In this document: piece by piece, positions 27,990 through 37,389 of the stretch
How the letters are laid out: every line of letters starts with the position of its first letter
Numbering within the stretch: the stretch's first letter is position 1
Assembly (NCBI RefSeq): GCF_003336205.1
Contig: NZ_QPIE01000001.1
Coordinates: 1-64,000, forward strand
From: Chryseobacterium lacus
Lineage (GTDB): Bacteria > Bacteroidota > Bacteroidia > Flavobacteriales > Weeksellaceae
Reading direction: 5' to 3'
DNA: 64,000 bases
Notes under the pieces: model-generated
Seen by the model: the letters and a program-made list of their open reading frames with translations, nothing else
Told to the model about the DNA's origin: nothing
The model's database searches: none
Program-made: the position numbers and the translations under genes

Positions 27990-28772
27990 ATGAATATCAA
28001 TTTAGCGCCTCATAAAAAGATCTATTTCGCTTCCGATCAGCATTTCGGAGCACCCAATCCTGCAGAGAGTAAGCAGCGCGAAGATAAATTTATCCGCTGG
28101 CTGAACGAAATAAAAGCTGATGCTCAGGTTCTTTTTCTCATGGGCGATCTTTTTGATTTCTGGCACGAATGGAAATATGTCATTCCCAAAGGTTTCGTAA
28201 GAGTATTGGGGAAACTGGCCGAACTGAAAGATTCAGGTATTGAAATCCATTTCTTTATCGGCAACCATGATCTTTGGATGAAAGACTATTTCGAGAAGGA
28301 AATAGGAGCTTCTGTATATTTTGAGAAACAATATGCGGAGATTTCCGGAACAAAGTTTCTTCTGGCTCATGGCGACGGACTGGGCCCGGGCGACAAAGGC
28401 TACAAAAGGATGAAAAAACTCTTTACCAATCCTTTGGCACAATGGGCTTTCAAATGGCTGCATCCCGATATTGCGATGAAAATTGCCTTTTATTTTTCAC
28501 AGAAAAACAAGATGATTTCCGGAGAGGAAGACAAGGAATTTCTGGGCGAAGACAAAGAATTTCTCATCATCTATTCCAAAGAGAAACTGAAAACACAGAA
28601 AATAGATTATTTCATTTATGGACACCGTCACCTGCCAATGGTTCTGGATCTGAACCAAGGACAGGCAAAATATGTGAATCTGGGCGATTGGATTTCGTAC
28701 TTCACCTATGGCGTTTTCGACGGACAACAGTTTGAACTGAAAAGCTTTGAGAGGGAATCTTCTTCTTTATAA
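27990..28772 (+). CDS. lpxH: UDP-2,3-diacylglucosamine diphosphatase (LpxH-like)
   Basis: A 260-residue calcineurin-fold phosphoesterase. All metal motifs are present: DQHFG (Asp16, His18), GDLFDFWHEW near 52-61, GNHDLW near 90-95, HGDGLGPGDKG near 126-136, and GHRH near 212-215. This set, with the DFWxEW segment, is characteristic of LpxH, which removes UMP from UDP-diacyl-GlcN in lipid A synthesis at the inner membrane. A lipid A pathway is expected in a flavobacterium. It is transcribed with queD (4-base gap). The symbol rests on motif similarity alone. Confidence 0.85.
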   Translation: MNINLAPHKKIYFASDQHFGAPNPAESKQREDKFIRWLNEIKADAQVLFLMGDLFDFWHEWKYVIPKGFVRVLGKLAELKDSGIEIHFFIGNHDLWMKDYFEKEIGASVYFEKQYAEISGTKFLLAHGDGLGPGDKGYKRMKKLFTNPLAQWAFKWLHPDIAMKIAFYFSQKNKMISGEEDKEFLGEDKEFLIIYSKEKLKTQKIDYFIYGHRHLPMVLDLNQGQAKYVNLGDWISYFTYGVFDGQQFELKSFERESSSL

Positions 28773-28804
28773 AATATGTTATAAAAGTGAATATCCTTGG
28801 CTGA

Positions 28805-29776
28805 ATGAATGACATTTTCCATATCAAAACCGAAGAAGATTTCAGGCTACACTGTCTGGAAACCTTTCGTTACCAGTATGAACAGGTGGATATTTACAGA
28901 ACGTTTACAGATTATCTGAAGATTCGTCCTGATGAAATCCATACCATTGAGCAGATTCCGTTTCTACCAATAGAGATCTTCAAAAATCATATCCTTCTTG
29001 ACCGTTCTTTTACAGCCGGGCATTATTTTCAAAGTTCAGGAACTACGCAAACCCTCCGTTCTAGGCATTATATTGCGGATTTTGAACTTTACGAAGAGAG
29101 TATTTACCGTAGCTTTTCTCAGTTCATCGGTGCTCCGGAAGATTTTATTTTTCTTGGTCTGCTGCCCAATTACTCGGAAAATCAACATTCTTCTCTCATT
29201 TACATGGTTGATTTTCTGATGAAAACCTCTGGCAAACCCGAAAACGGTTATTTCCTTTACAATCATACCGAACTTCTTGCCGTACTGGAAACCCTGAAAA
29301 AGCAACAGAAAAAAGTTATTCTATTCGGAGTGTCTTTCGCCCTACTCGATTTTTTGGAGGTTGTTTCCGGCTTTAGCTTTCCGGAACTGACCGTGATTGA
29401 AACAGGAGGCATGAAAGGCCGGAAAGAGGAAATAACAAAAGACGAACTGCTTTCTCTTCTGAAAAACGGATTCGGTACAGAAAGAATATTTTCTGAATAT
29501 TCCATGACGGAACTGCTTTCTCAGGCCTATTCTTTAGAACACAACGAATACAAAACTCCTGCGTGGATGAAAATCCTGATTCGCGATCCTGAAGATCCCT
29601 TGCGTTTTCTTCCTGAGGGAAGAACGGGTGCTGTCAATATTATTGATCTGGCCAACCGGCATTCCTGTTCTTTTATAGCAACACAGGATCTGGGAAAATC
29701 AACCGGCGACACTTTTCAAATCCTTGGAAGAATGGATCATTCCGATATTCGCGGCTGCAGCCTTTTGGTTACGTGA
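28805..29776 (+). CDS. LuxE/PaaK-like acyl-protein synthetase
   Basis: A 323-residue ANL-superfamily protein of the LuxE group. Recognisable parts are IEQIPFLPIEIFKNH near residue 48, the SSGTTQTLRSRH phosphate-binding loop near 78, the ETGGMKGRKEEI segment near 200, and FSEYSMTELLSQAYS near 230. LuxE activates fatty acids as acyl-AMP and forms acyl-protein or acyl-CoA intermediates. Here there is no luxCD and no visible partner, so the acyl substrate is unknown. Many Flavobacteriia carry a lone copy. It lies 32 bases after the LpxH-like gene and may be in the same transcript. Confidence 0.85.
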   Translation: MNDIFHIKTEEDFRLHCLETFRYQYEQVDIYRTFTDYLKIRPDEIHTIEQIPFLPIEIFKNHILLDRSFTAGHYFQSSGTTQTLRSRHYIADFELYEESIYRSFSQFIGAPEDFIFLGLLPNYSENQHSSLIYMVDFLMKTSGKPENGYFLYNHTELLAVLETLKKQQKKVILFGVSFALLDFLEVVSGFSFPELTVIETGGMKGRKEEITKDELLSLLKNGFGTERIFSEYSMTELLSQAYSLEHNEYKTPAWMKILIRDPEDPLRFLPEGRTGAVNIIDLANRHSCSFIATQDLGKSTGDTFQILGRMDHSDIRGCSLLVT

Positions 29777-29926
29777 CATTTTTTTACTCAATGTAATCAA
29801 CTGAATAAAAGAATTTTACAAAAACTATAGACAATTATGTAATGAACAAATTTAATTTTGTAATGCTTTTCGAATAGAAGAATGCACCTTTGTACTAAAG
29901 TTTTTGTTTCACCAAAAAACCATGAC

Positions 29927-30340
29927 ATGAAAAAGATTATTTACATCCTGTTGGTTCTCTTTACCAGTTCTTTGTACGGTCAGAGTTTTATGAATATTTC
30001 ATTCGCCGGATTGACGAACGGTACCGAAGAAACAATTACTGAAGAAGAATTTGAACTCGGAAATTTCAAGGATCTGGATCTAAAATCCGCACTCGATTTT
30101 TATATTTCCTACAAACTGGATTACAGCATTATCAAAGGAAAAGATCAGTCGAGCACATTACTGACATTGAATTTCGCTGATAACGGAACACTGAAAAGCG
30201 TGTCTACTATCGGAGCCAATCCCACACTGAATACCGCAGTTGAGAAAATATTCAGTGAGCAGACGGGCAATAAAATCTTATTAATTCAGGAAACAGGATT
30301 CACAGGCCAGCTGCACATTCCGGTAACGATACAACATTAA
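29927..30340 (+). CDS. Small secreted hypothetical protein
   Basis: A 137-residue protein with a clear signal peptide (residues 1-17, ending SLYGQ). The mature part is acidic at first (TEETITEEEFELGNFKDLDL) and has no motif I recognise. The ATG at 29927 was chosen because the signal peptide begins there; codons back to 29882 are not protein-like. A strong terminator follows, so it is probably a single-gene transcript. Confidence 0.7.
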   Translation: MKKIIYILLVLFTSSLYGQSFMNISFAGLTNGTEETITEEEFELGNFKDLDLKSALDFYISYKLDYSIIKGKDQSSTLLTLNFADNGTLKSVSTIGANPTLNTAVEKIFSEQTGNKILLIQETGFTGQLHIPVTIQH

Positions 30341-30373
30341 AACATTAAACCTCAAAATAAACTGTTATTTATA

Positions 30374-30399
30374 AAACCGCTGATTCGCAGCGGTTTTTT
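30374..30399 (+). terminator. Intrinsic terminator
   Basis: AAACCGCTG-attcg-CAGCGGTTT followed by a T run, 33 bases after the small secreted protein gene. It also argues that the next gene starts at 30464, not further upstream. Confidence 0.85.
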
Positions 30400-30463
30400 C
30401 ATGGAAACAAGTCCCGCATTTTCACTACTTTTGCAGCCTGAAATTCATCTTTATCTTCACACT

Positions 30464-32404
30464 ATGCTATCAGTTCAGGGATTAGGTCTGCATCATGCGG
30501 GAAATTATCTTTTTCGCAACGTCAACTTTACTATAAAAAAAGCCGATAAAATCGGTCTGGTCGGAAAAAACGGAGCGGGGAAATCTACTCTGCTGAAAAT
30601 CCTTTCAGGGGAAATCAATTTCTTTGAAGGACAGGTGGTTCCGGAAGGCAATATTACCATCGGATTTCTGAAGCAGGATCTGGAATTTGTAAAAGGCCGC
30701 ACCGTTTGGGAAGAAACCCAACAAGCTTTTGAACAGATTAACAGTTGGAAAGAGGAACTGGAAGAAGTAAACCATCAGCTGGCTACCCGCACGGATTATG
30801 AAAGTGAAGCCTACCATCAAGTGATTCTCAGAATGACCGATCTGAACGATCTTCTCCACCATCACGATGCCTATAATCTAGAAGGTGATATGGAAAAAGT
30901 ACTGTTGGGATTGGGTTTCAAAGCAGATGATTTCGATAAAATAACCGATACTTTTTCCGGAGGATGGAGAATGAGAATTGAGCTCGCCAAACTCTTGCTT
31001 CAGAATAACGACCTACTTCTTCTCGACGAACCTACGAACCACCTCGATATGGAATCCATCATCTGGCTGGAGAATTTCCTGAAAGAATACAGCGGAGCCA
31101 TCGTACTGGTGAGTCACGACAAACAGTTTATGACGGCCGTGTGCAACCGCACTTTCGATGTCAACAACCGGAAAGTGGATGATTACAAAGCCAACTATAC
31201 AAAATATCTGGAACTGCGCGCCGAAAGAAGAGAAAAACTGGAACAGGCCAAAAAAAATCAGGATACAGAGATCAAACAGATGGAGGACAATATCAACCGT
31301 TTCCGCGCCTCTGCTACCAAAGCCTCTTTTGCCCAGTCGCTGATCAAAAAGCTGGATAAAATAGAAAGAATAGAACTGGACAATGAAGATGTCTCTAAAT
31401 TCAACATCCGTTTTGTGCAGTCCGTCGTTCCGGGCAAAGTTATTTTTGAAGCTGAAAATCTGGGGAAATCCTACGGAAATAAAAAAGTGTTTGACGGTGT
31501 CAATTTCTTTGTAGAACGGGGCGAACGTATCGCACTCCTGGGCCAGAACGGACAGGGAAAAACCACTTTGGCAAAAATTCTGACTGGAGACATTCAGGAT
31601 TACACCGGTTCATGGACTTTGGGACACAATGTGAACATCGGCTATTTTGCGCAGAACCAGGAAGAAGTACTCACACCCGGGAAAACCGTTCTTCAGGAGG
31701 CAGAAGATGCTGCGACGGAGGAAACAAGGCCTCGTGTCCGGGATTTATTGGGAAGTTTCCTTTTTTCTGGCGAAGATGTGGAGAAAAAAACGCAGGTGCT
31801 TTCCGGAGGGGAAAGAAACCGTCTGGCGCTGTGTAAACTTTTGCTGCGCCCGTTCAATACACTTATCATGGACGAGCCTACCAATCACCTCGATATTCAG
31901 TCCAAGGAAATTATCAAGATGGCTTTGCAGAAGTTTGAAGGAACACTGATTGTTATTTCTCACGACAGAGAATTCCTGCAGGGATTGGCAGATAAGATTT
32001 TTGAATTCCGAGACGGCAATATGAAAGAATTCCTCGGCTCTGTAGATGAATATCTTGAATACCGTGAAAAGGAAAGCTTGCGCGAAATTTCTATGGAAAA
32101 AGCCAAACTGGATTCCAAAATCACGGCCGAAGAAATAAAAACAGAAATCCCGAAAGAAGTTCACGTTGTTCGTGATTCCAACGCCGCACCGTTTTACACA
32201 AAAGAACAGAAACAGCTGCAGAACAAACTGAAAAAGACAGAAGAGAAAATTGCAGACTATGAAAGAGAAATTCTGCAATTGGAAGACATCTTCGGCAAAA
32301 CCAATCCCCATGCAGAAGAACTCTCCCGGTACGAGCAACTGAAAAAAGAACTTCAGGAAACGATGGCATTGTGGGAAGAGATTGCTCTTCAGCTTGAGGA
32401 ATAA
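30464..32404 (+). CDS. ABC-F family ATP-binding protein
   Basis: A 646-residue soluble protein with two ABC ATPase domains and no membrane segment, the mark of ABC-F ribosome-associated ATPases. Walker A motifs are GKNGAGKST near residue 38 and GQNGQGKTT near 362. Signature motifs are SGGWRMRIELAKLLL near 165 and LSGGERNRLALCKLLL near 446, both followed by LLDEPTNHLD/IMDEPTNHLD Walker B sequences. The linker is charged (KKNQDTEIKQMEDNINRF), and a C-terminal coiled coil spans about 560-640. The layout fits the Uup/YdiF type, not a known antibiotic-resistance subfamily. A TACTTTTG -7-like element lies about 30 bases upstream. Confidence 0.93.
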   Translation: MLSVQGLGLHHAGNYLFRNVNFTIKKADKIGLVGKNGAGKSTLLKILSGEINFFEGQVVPEGNITIGFLKQDLEFVKGRTVWEETQQAFEQINSWKEELEEVNHQLATRTDYESEAYHQVILRMTDLNDLLHHHDAYNLEGDMEKVLLGLGFKADDFDKITDTFSGGWRMRIELAKLLLQNNDLLLLDEPTNHLDMESIIWLENFLKEYSGAIVLVSHDKQFMTAVCNRTFDVNNRKVDDYKANYTKYLELRAERREKLEQAKKNQDTEIKQMEDNINRFRASATKASFAQSLIKKLDKIERIELDNEDVSKFNIRFVQSVVPGKVIFEAENLGKSYGNKKVFDGVNFFVERGERIALLGQNGQGKTTLAKILTGDIQDYTGSWTLGHNVNIGYFAQNQEEVLTPGKTVLQEAEDAATEETRPRVRDLLGSFLFSGEDVEKKTQVLSGGERNRLALCKLLLRPFNTLIMDEPTNHLDIQSKEIIKMALQKFEGTLIVISHDREFLQGLADKIFEFRDGNMKEFLGSVDEYLEYREKESLREISMEKAKLDSKITAEEIKTEIPKEVHVVRDSNAAPFYTKEQKQLQNKLKKTEEKIADYEREILQLEDIFGKTNPHAEELSRYEQLKKELQETMALWEEIALQLEE

Positions 32405-32410
32405 AATTTG

Positions 32411-32418
32411 TATCTTTG
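32411..32418 (+). promoter_or_regulatory. -7 element for the TonB receptor cassette
   Basis: TATCTTTG, an exact match to TAnnTTTG, lies between the ABC-F stop and the next ATG at 32425, leaving six bases between them. It implies that the metal-cassette genes have their own promoter and a near-leaderless transcript. Confidence 0.5.
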
Positions 32419-32424
32419 AAAACA

Positions 32425-32778
32425 ATGAAAGCCGTTAAAAAAAACAGTAAATTGCTGAACATCTTTTTCTTAGGGATGTATCTGTTTGCTGCTTTTTTCG
32501 CAGCAGGTTTTCATCATCACGGAAATACGGAAGAATCATCATCAACAAAAAGCAGTGATATTTACGGATATTCAGAAGCCGGAAACCATACCGAAACTGC
32601 CGGTTGCTATTCCTGCCATCTATTACACCACAATATCACCACGGTTCCGCAGGAATTCCGTTTTCATGTGGCGCAACCCCTCTTTTTTACAGAAGAACAT
32701 TACGCTTTCGAGCGATACTTTTCCAATCCCGAAAGACATACTCCACCACTTCGGGGACCTCCTTCATCTTTTATTTAA
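32425..32778 (+). CDS. His/Cys-rich small secreted protein, first gene of TonB cassette
   Basis: A 117-residue protein with an N-terminal hydrophobic segment (about residues 10-28) that is a signal peptide or anchor. It is followed by a possible metal-binding run GFHHHGNTEESSS and a second His/Cys cluster CYSCHLLHHN near residue 67. No family is recognised. The cysteine-histidine spacing (C-x2-C-x3-H) and its place ahead of a TonB-dependent receptor and a His-rich lipoprotein suggest a metal-related role, which is inference. The gene sits 20 bases after the ABC-F stop with its own -7 element. The 3' end lies 107 bases before the receptor start. Confidence 0.6.
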   Translation: MKAVKKNSKLLNIFFLGMYLFAAFFAAGFHHHGNTEESSSTKSSDIYGYSEAGNHTETAGCYSCHLLHHNITTVPQEFRFHVAQPLFFTEEHYAFERYFSNPERHTPPLRGPPSSFI

Positions 32779-32885
32779 TTCTTACAGAAGCAAGCTCTTC
32801 TGTACTCCCTTTTCATTTCAAGAAATTCTCTGGCTATCAGCAGATTGGCAGTGAATTTCAAACCGAATTATTTAAACGATACCTC

Positions 32886-35270
32886 ATGAAGTTTTATCTC
32901 ATCTTCTGGTTTTCCCTTTTAGGAATAACCGGAATTCATGCACAATCCACCTTCCGAGTAGAAGGTAAAACAATAGATTTCCACAACAGTTCCCCTTTAG
33001 CTAATGCTGAAGTGCGCATCGGAAACCATAAAACCGTCAGCGATGCTGAAGGAATTTTTGTTTTTAAGTCGATTCCGGAAGGGCTGCAGATCCTGACCGC
33101 TAAGCATCCTGACTGCGATATCTTCACAGAAGAACTCACGGTTGACCGGCCGTTGCGGCTCACCATAAAACTGGAGCATCACGCTACGGAAATAGAGGAA
33201 GTTCAGATTTCCTCCGCAACCCGATCGAAGAGTTTGCTTTCTGTTTCCACCCTCAGCAAAGAAGATATTTCTCAGAATTCTTCAGAAAATCTGGGAAACT
33301 TGCTTCGTTCCATTTCAGGCGTTAGCACCCTGAAAACCGGAAATAATATTGTAAAACCTGTGATCCATGGTTTGTACGGAAGCCGGATACTGATTTTCAA
33401 TAACGGCGTCCGGATGGCAGAACAGGAATGGGGTTCAGAACATGCGCCCAGCATTGAAACAACAGCTTTCAACAGAATCAATGTCGTGAAAGGTGCCGGA
33501 ATGTTGAAATATGGTGGTGATGCTGCTGGCGGAACCGTACTTTTGGAACCGCGGATTTTTCCCGCAAAAGATACCCTGACCGGAAATGCAACCCTTTCAT
33601 TTATCTCCAATGGTAGAGGTGTCAAAACCGGTGTACAGCTGGCCAGAACCTGGGAAAACCGCTGGTTTGTAACCGCAGGCGGAACCTATAAAAAACTCGG
33701 TGATCTCTACATCCCTCGTCATACGCTTCAGAACACCGGTGCAGAAGAACATTCCCTCAATTTTTCTTTTGGTAAACGAAGTTTCATGCAAGGAATAGAA
33801 CTGAGTTATAGCCACATCAATCAGGAGTTTGGGATTTTCCGCGGCGCTCATTTGGGAGGTTCCGAAGATTTTTACCGCGCACTAAGCAATGAAAAATCGG
33901 TTTATCTGGACGATTTTCAATATCAGATTCAGCATCCTAAACAGGAAGTAGGCCATCATATCGCGAAGATGGAAATGTATAAGAGATTCTACAATGCAGG
34001 GAAATTTTCATTACAGTATGCCTTCCAGCTGAACCACAGAAAAGAGTATGATATCCGCCGCGGCGAATACAGCACGCTCCCTGCCATGGATCTGAAACTG
34101 ATGACGCACAACCTAAAATTCGGACATCTTCTGGAAAGGGAAAAATGGCAGATCGAAAGCGGAATAGAAGGAAACTTTCAGGATAATTTTCCCGATCCTT
34201 CTACGCAGGCTAGACGTTTAATTCCTGATTATTTACGTTATGATGCCGGAATATTCTCTGTCTTTCAGTATCAGTTCAGCGATCAACTGAAAGCTGAGGC
34301 GGGCCTGCGCTACGATTTCACTCAATATGATGCCTACAAATACTATGACCGCAGCGAATGGGATCAACGTTTCGCAGACCGTTTCCCTCAATTTGTGATG
34401 TCTGAAAGCGGCAGCCGCATTTTGGTTCGGCCGCAGCTGCAGTTTCACAATATCGCCGTCAATGCCGGAATCCGTTTTGCTCCTTCAGAATTTTTTAGTG
34501 GCACCTTCAATCTCTCCCGAACCAGCAGAACTCCGAATGCAGCAGAACTATTTGCGGACGGACTGCACCATTCCGCAGCCATTATCGAAAAAGGAGACCT
34601 GAGTTTACAGCAGGAAGAATCGTATCACATCAATTTTTCTGCTGCCACAAAACTGAACATTCTGAACGGGCTTCAGCTTGAAGTTTCGCCTTATCTTTTG
34701 TTTTCGGATAATTTCATTAATCAGCTACCCACAGGAATTCAGAATTCCAACAGGGGTGTTTTCATGATCTGGGATTATCAGCAAACGAGAGCGCGAATTT
34801 TCGGAGTGGATGCCGATCTGGAACTGGGAATCAATGATCTGCTGACGTGGATTTCCCGTTTCAGCGCACTGCGAGGAGATGATCTGAAAAATGAGGAACC
34901 GCTGATTCTGATGATGCCTGCCCATTTCAGAAATACAATAGAATGGAAATCCAAAAATGATTCCCGTCTTTTCTTTAAACTTGAAAATGAAACTGTGATG
35001 AAACAGCACCGGTTTCCTATCCGAAACCAGACTCTGGATGTGATAGAAAACGGAGCAATTGTCTCCAAAACTTTGGATACCAGCAGCACACCTTCTGCTT
35101 ACAGCCTTTTCCACTTTTCTGCCGGGATGGGTATTTTGAAAAACTTCAATATCAATGTGACCGTCAATAATCTTTTAAACACCGAATACCGTGATGCTTT
35201 GAACCGGCTTCGGTATTTCGCACCGGAATTAGGCAGAAGCCTGATTCTTAATTTACATTATCAATTTTAA
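32886..35270 (+). CDS. TonB-dependent outer-membrane receptor
   Basis: A 794-residue TonB-dependent receptor. It has a signal peptide (residues 1-19, ending IHAQ), a carboxypeptidase-regulatory-like domain at about 23-95 of the kind usual in Bacteroidota receptors, a plug domain at about 105-220 (VIHGLYGSRILIFNNGVRM, then QEWGSEHAP), and a 22-strand barrel to a terminal aromatic (YQF). The plug sequence resembles zinc and other metal receptors of the ZnuD type more than siderophore or SusC receptors. There is no SusD partner. It lies between a His/Cys-rich protein and a His-rich lipoprotein, which supports metal import but does not identify the metal. A long in-frame extension upstream is not coding. 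Confidence 0.92.
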   Translation: MKFYLIFWFSLLGITGIHAQSTFRVEGKTIDFHNSSPLANAEVRIGNHKTVSDAEGIFVFKSIPEGLQILTAKHPDCDIFTEELTVDRPLRLTIKLEHHATEIEEVQISSATRSKSLLSVSTLSKEDISQNSSENLGNLLRSISGVSTLKTGNNIVKPVIHGLYGSRILIFNNGVRMAEQEWGSEHAPSIETTAFNRINVVKGAGMLKYGGDAAGGTVLLEPRIFPAKDTLTGNATLSFISNGRGVKTGVQLARTWENRWFVTAGGTYKKLGDLYIPRHTLQNTGAEEHSLNFSFGKRSFMQGIELSYSHINQEFGIFRGAHLGGSEDFYRALSNEKSVYLDDFQYQIQHPKQEVGHHIAKMEMYKRFYNAGKFSLQYAFQLNHRKEYDIRRGEYSTLPAMDLKLMTHNLKFGHLLEREKWQIESGIEGNFQDNFPDPSTQARRLIPDYLRYDAGIFSVFQYQFSDQLKAEAGLRYDFTQYDAYKYYDRSEWDQRFADRFPQFVMSESGSRILVRPQLQFHNIAVNAGIRFAPSEFFSGTFNLSRTSRTPNAAELFADGLHHSAAIIEKGDLSLQQEESYHINFSAATKLNILNGLQLEVSPYLLFSDNFINQLPTGIQNSNRGVFMIWDYQQTRARIFGVDADLELGINDLLTWISRFSALRGDDLKNEEPLILMMPAHFRNTIEWKSKNDSRLFFKLENETVMKQHRFPIRNQTLDVIENGAIVSKTLDTSSTPSAYSLFHFSAGMGILKNFNINVTVNNLLNTEYRDALNRLRYFAPELGRSLILNLHYQF

Positions 35271-35304
35271 AATCAAATTAAATCCAACTTAAAATTCATT
35301 TACA

Positions 35305-35862
35305 ATGAAAAATATTCTCAATATCGCCGTTCTTTTTTCTTTAGCTTTTCTTATGTTTTCCTGCCGGGGAAATGATGTTCCCGAAGACATTCATGAACAT
35401 GAAGAAATCGAAAAAGTAACGCTTACCGTCACTGAAAGCGGAAATACTGGAAATGTGCAAATCATCAGTTATATCGGCGGAAATGCAGACAGTCCGCTGA
35501 TGCTGGAAAACGGGAAAACCTACTCCGTAAGTGTAGATTTCTTTCATAAACATGATGGTGAGTACGAAAGTATGCTGGACGAAATCATTGAAGAAAAAGA
35601 CCAGCATTTCATCACCTACGAATTTGGCGGAATTACCGCAAACCTGATGAGAACCGACGGTGATGTAGTAAGAAATGACGGAAAAAAACTGGGACTGAAA
35701 ACAGAATGGAGCATTACCAGCGCCCCGGTATCAGCAAAAGTCTTTATTAAACTCTACCATCAGTCGGTAGCTGTGGATGACCATTTTCCTTCTGCAAGTA
35801 ATCAGCAAGGGAAAGTAACCGGTGGCGAAGCTGATGCCGACATTAAAATTGACATTCAATAA
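35305..35862 (+). CDS. His-rich surface lipoprotein, third gene of TonB cassette
   Basis: A 185-residue lipoprotein. The lipobox LMFSC places the lipidated Cys at residue 20. The start of the mature part is acidic and His-rich (DIHEHEEIEKV near residue 28), with another His-containing segment FFHKHDGEYESMLDEI near 78 and a final KLYHQSVAVDDHF. No named domain is recognised, but homologues I recall sit beside TonB receptors in other Flavobacteriia. A likely role is surface capture of a metal or metal complex for the receptor 34 bases upstream; this is inference. Confidence 0.7.
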   Translation: MKNILNIAVLFSLAFLMFSCRGNDVPEDIHEHEEIEKVTLTVTESGNTGNVQIISYIGGNADSPLMLENGKTYSVSVDFFHKHDGEYESMLDEIIEEKDQHFITYEFGGITANLMRTDGDVVRNDGKKLGLKTEWSITSAPVSAKVFIKLYHQSVAVDDHFPSASNQQGKVTGGEADADIKIDIQ

Positions 35863-35953
35863 TTACTTTCCACAAAGGAAATTCGGCGCAATAATGGGAT
35901 TTTTATTTGAGAATACTTTCCTGATAATGAAGAATATTTTAATAAAAATTTCC

Positions 35954-35961
35954 TATTTTTG
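35954..35961 (+). promoter_or_regulatory. Candidate -7 element for tig
   Basis: TATTTTTG lies 37 bases before the trigger factor ATG, matching TAnnTTTG. A partner -33 element is not obvious. Confidence 0.4.
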
Positions 35962-35998
35962 CAAACCGAATTTTTAATAAAAAAAATCAATTAATATA

Positions 35999-37336
35999 AT
36001 GAAGGTTACAGCAAAAAACCACGATGAAGTCAGCGCATTACTCACCGTAACGGTAGACAGAGCAGATTATAAAGAGAAAGTAGAAAAACAGCTTCATAAC
36101 TATGCTAAGAATGCGCAGGTTCCGGGCTTCAGGAAAGGCAAGGTACCGATGAGTCTGGTGAAAAGGCAATATGAAGCGCCTATTGCTTTTGAAGAAATTA
36201 ACAAACTGGTAAGCGATACCCTGAACAATTATATCAATGAAAATAATTTAAAACTCGTAGGCCAGCCTGTTCCGGAGCCGATGAATGATTTTGACCATAA
36301 AGCAGATCAACTTTCCGTGGCTTTTGAAGTAGGTTATGAACCTAATTTCAGTATCGACCTGAGCAAATATGAAGCTCCGTATTTCAAAGTGGAGGCTTCA
36401 GACAAAGAAATCAACCAGTCTGTGGAAAATATGCAAAAGCGTTTCGCAGAGCAGGTTCCACAGGATAAAATAGGAAAAGACAGCTATATTTCCTTGGAGG
36501 TAGCGCAGGTTGTGGAAGAAAATGCGGAAGGCGAACACAACCATCCGCCAAAGAAAGTAACTATTAGCGCTGAGAATAAAGATGCTTTCAAACTGGTGAA
36601 ATCTTTGAAAATGGATGAATCTGTAAAAGTGTCCAAAGAAGAGATTCAGAAAAATGAAACGCTGGCAAAAGAACTGGGATTCAATAAAGCCGATGCAGAA
36701 CATCTTCACCATGACGAGATTGAAGTTACGGTAAAAGATTTCTACGGACTGAACCCTCACGAACTGAATCAGGAACTTTTTGATAAAGTATATGGCGAAG
36801 GTACCATCAATTCTGAAGAAGAACTGAAAAATAAAGTGAAAACTGAACTGGACGAATATTTCCAGCAAAATGCCGATGTGTTTTTTGTAAACAATATTCT
36901 GGAACAGATCACAGAAAAAGAAGAAGTACAGCTTCCGGAAAATTTTCTTATCAAATGGCTCATGTTCAGCAACGAAAATATCAGAACTGAAGAGCAGGCT
37001 AAAGAAGTACTTGAAGCTGAAAAAGCAAGCATCAAGCATCAGATAATTGAAGGAAAACTGATGAATGATAACAACATTAAACTGGATTACGCCGATGTAT
37101 TGGCACAAGCTGAACAGATGGTGAGAAACCAATTGGCGATGTACGGAATTCACCACTTGCAAGATGAGGAAGTACAGAAATATGCTGTGGAAATGCTGAA
37201 AGAAGAAGAGCAGGTGCGTCAGATTTCATCAGAAGTGGCGATGGCTAAACTGAAAGATGTAATTCTCGAGAAAGCATCAAAGAAAGAAACCAATATTTCA
37301 CACGACGAATTTCTAGAGGAAGTAAATAAGAAGTAA
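35999..37336 (+). CDS. tig: Trigger factor
   Basis: A 445-residue ribosome-associated chaperone that meets nascent chains at the exit tunnel. The ribosome-binding loop GFRKGKVP is at residues 43-50. The N-terminal domain runs to about 130, a divergent peptidyl-prolyl isomerase domain covers about 140-250, and the helical C-terminal domain follows. The PPIase part is less conserved than in E. coli, as is usual in Bacteroidota. It is transcribed alone, with a strong bidirectional terminator after the stop. Confidence 0.93.
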   Translation: MKVTAKNHDEVSALLTVTVDRADYKEKVEKQLHNYAKNAQVPGFRKGKVPMSLVKRQYEAPIAFEEINKLVSDTLNNYINENNLKLVGQPVPEPMNDFDHKADQLSVAFEVGYEPNFSIDLSKYEAPYFKVEASDKEINQSVENMQKRFAEQVPQDKIGKDSYISLEVAQVVEENAEGEHNHPPKKVTISAENKDAFKLVKSLKMDESVKVSKEEIQKNETLAKELGFNKADAEHLHHDEIEVTVKDFYGLNPHELNQELFDKVYGEGTINSEEELKNKVKTELDEYFQQNADVFFVNNILEQITEKEEVQLPENFLIKWLMFSNENIRTEEQAKEVLEAEKASIKHQIIEGKLMNDNNIKLDYADVLAQAEQMVRNQLAMYGIHHLQDEEVQKYAVEMLKEEEQVRQISSEVAMAKLKDVILEKASKKETNISHDEFLEEVNKK

Positions 37337-37354
37337 TTCTCACTGAAAACCAAC

Positions 37355-37388
37355 AATTCCGTTTCACAATGAAGCGGAATTTTTTTTG
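37355..37388. terminator. Bidirectional terminator between tig and MgtC-like gene
   Basis: AATTCCG (37355-37361) pairs with CGGAATT (37375-37381), with a partly paired centre (TTC/GAA) and eight T residues on the right. It lies between the convergent tig and mgtC-like genes. Confidence 0.75.
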
Positions 37389-37389
37389 G

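Noticed and set aside
36398-37162. 254-codon frame antisense to tig
   Set aside because: Extremely Phe-rich mirror of the Lys/Glu-rich trigger factor codons; a shadow frame.
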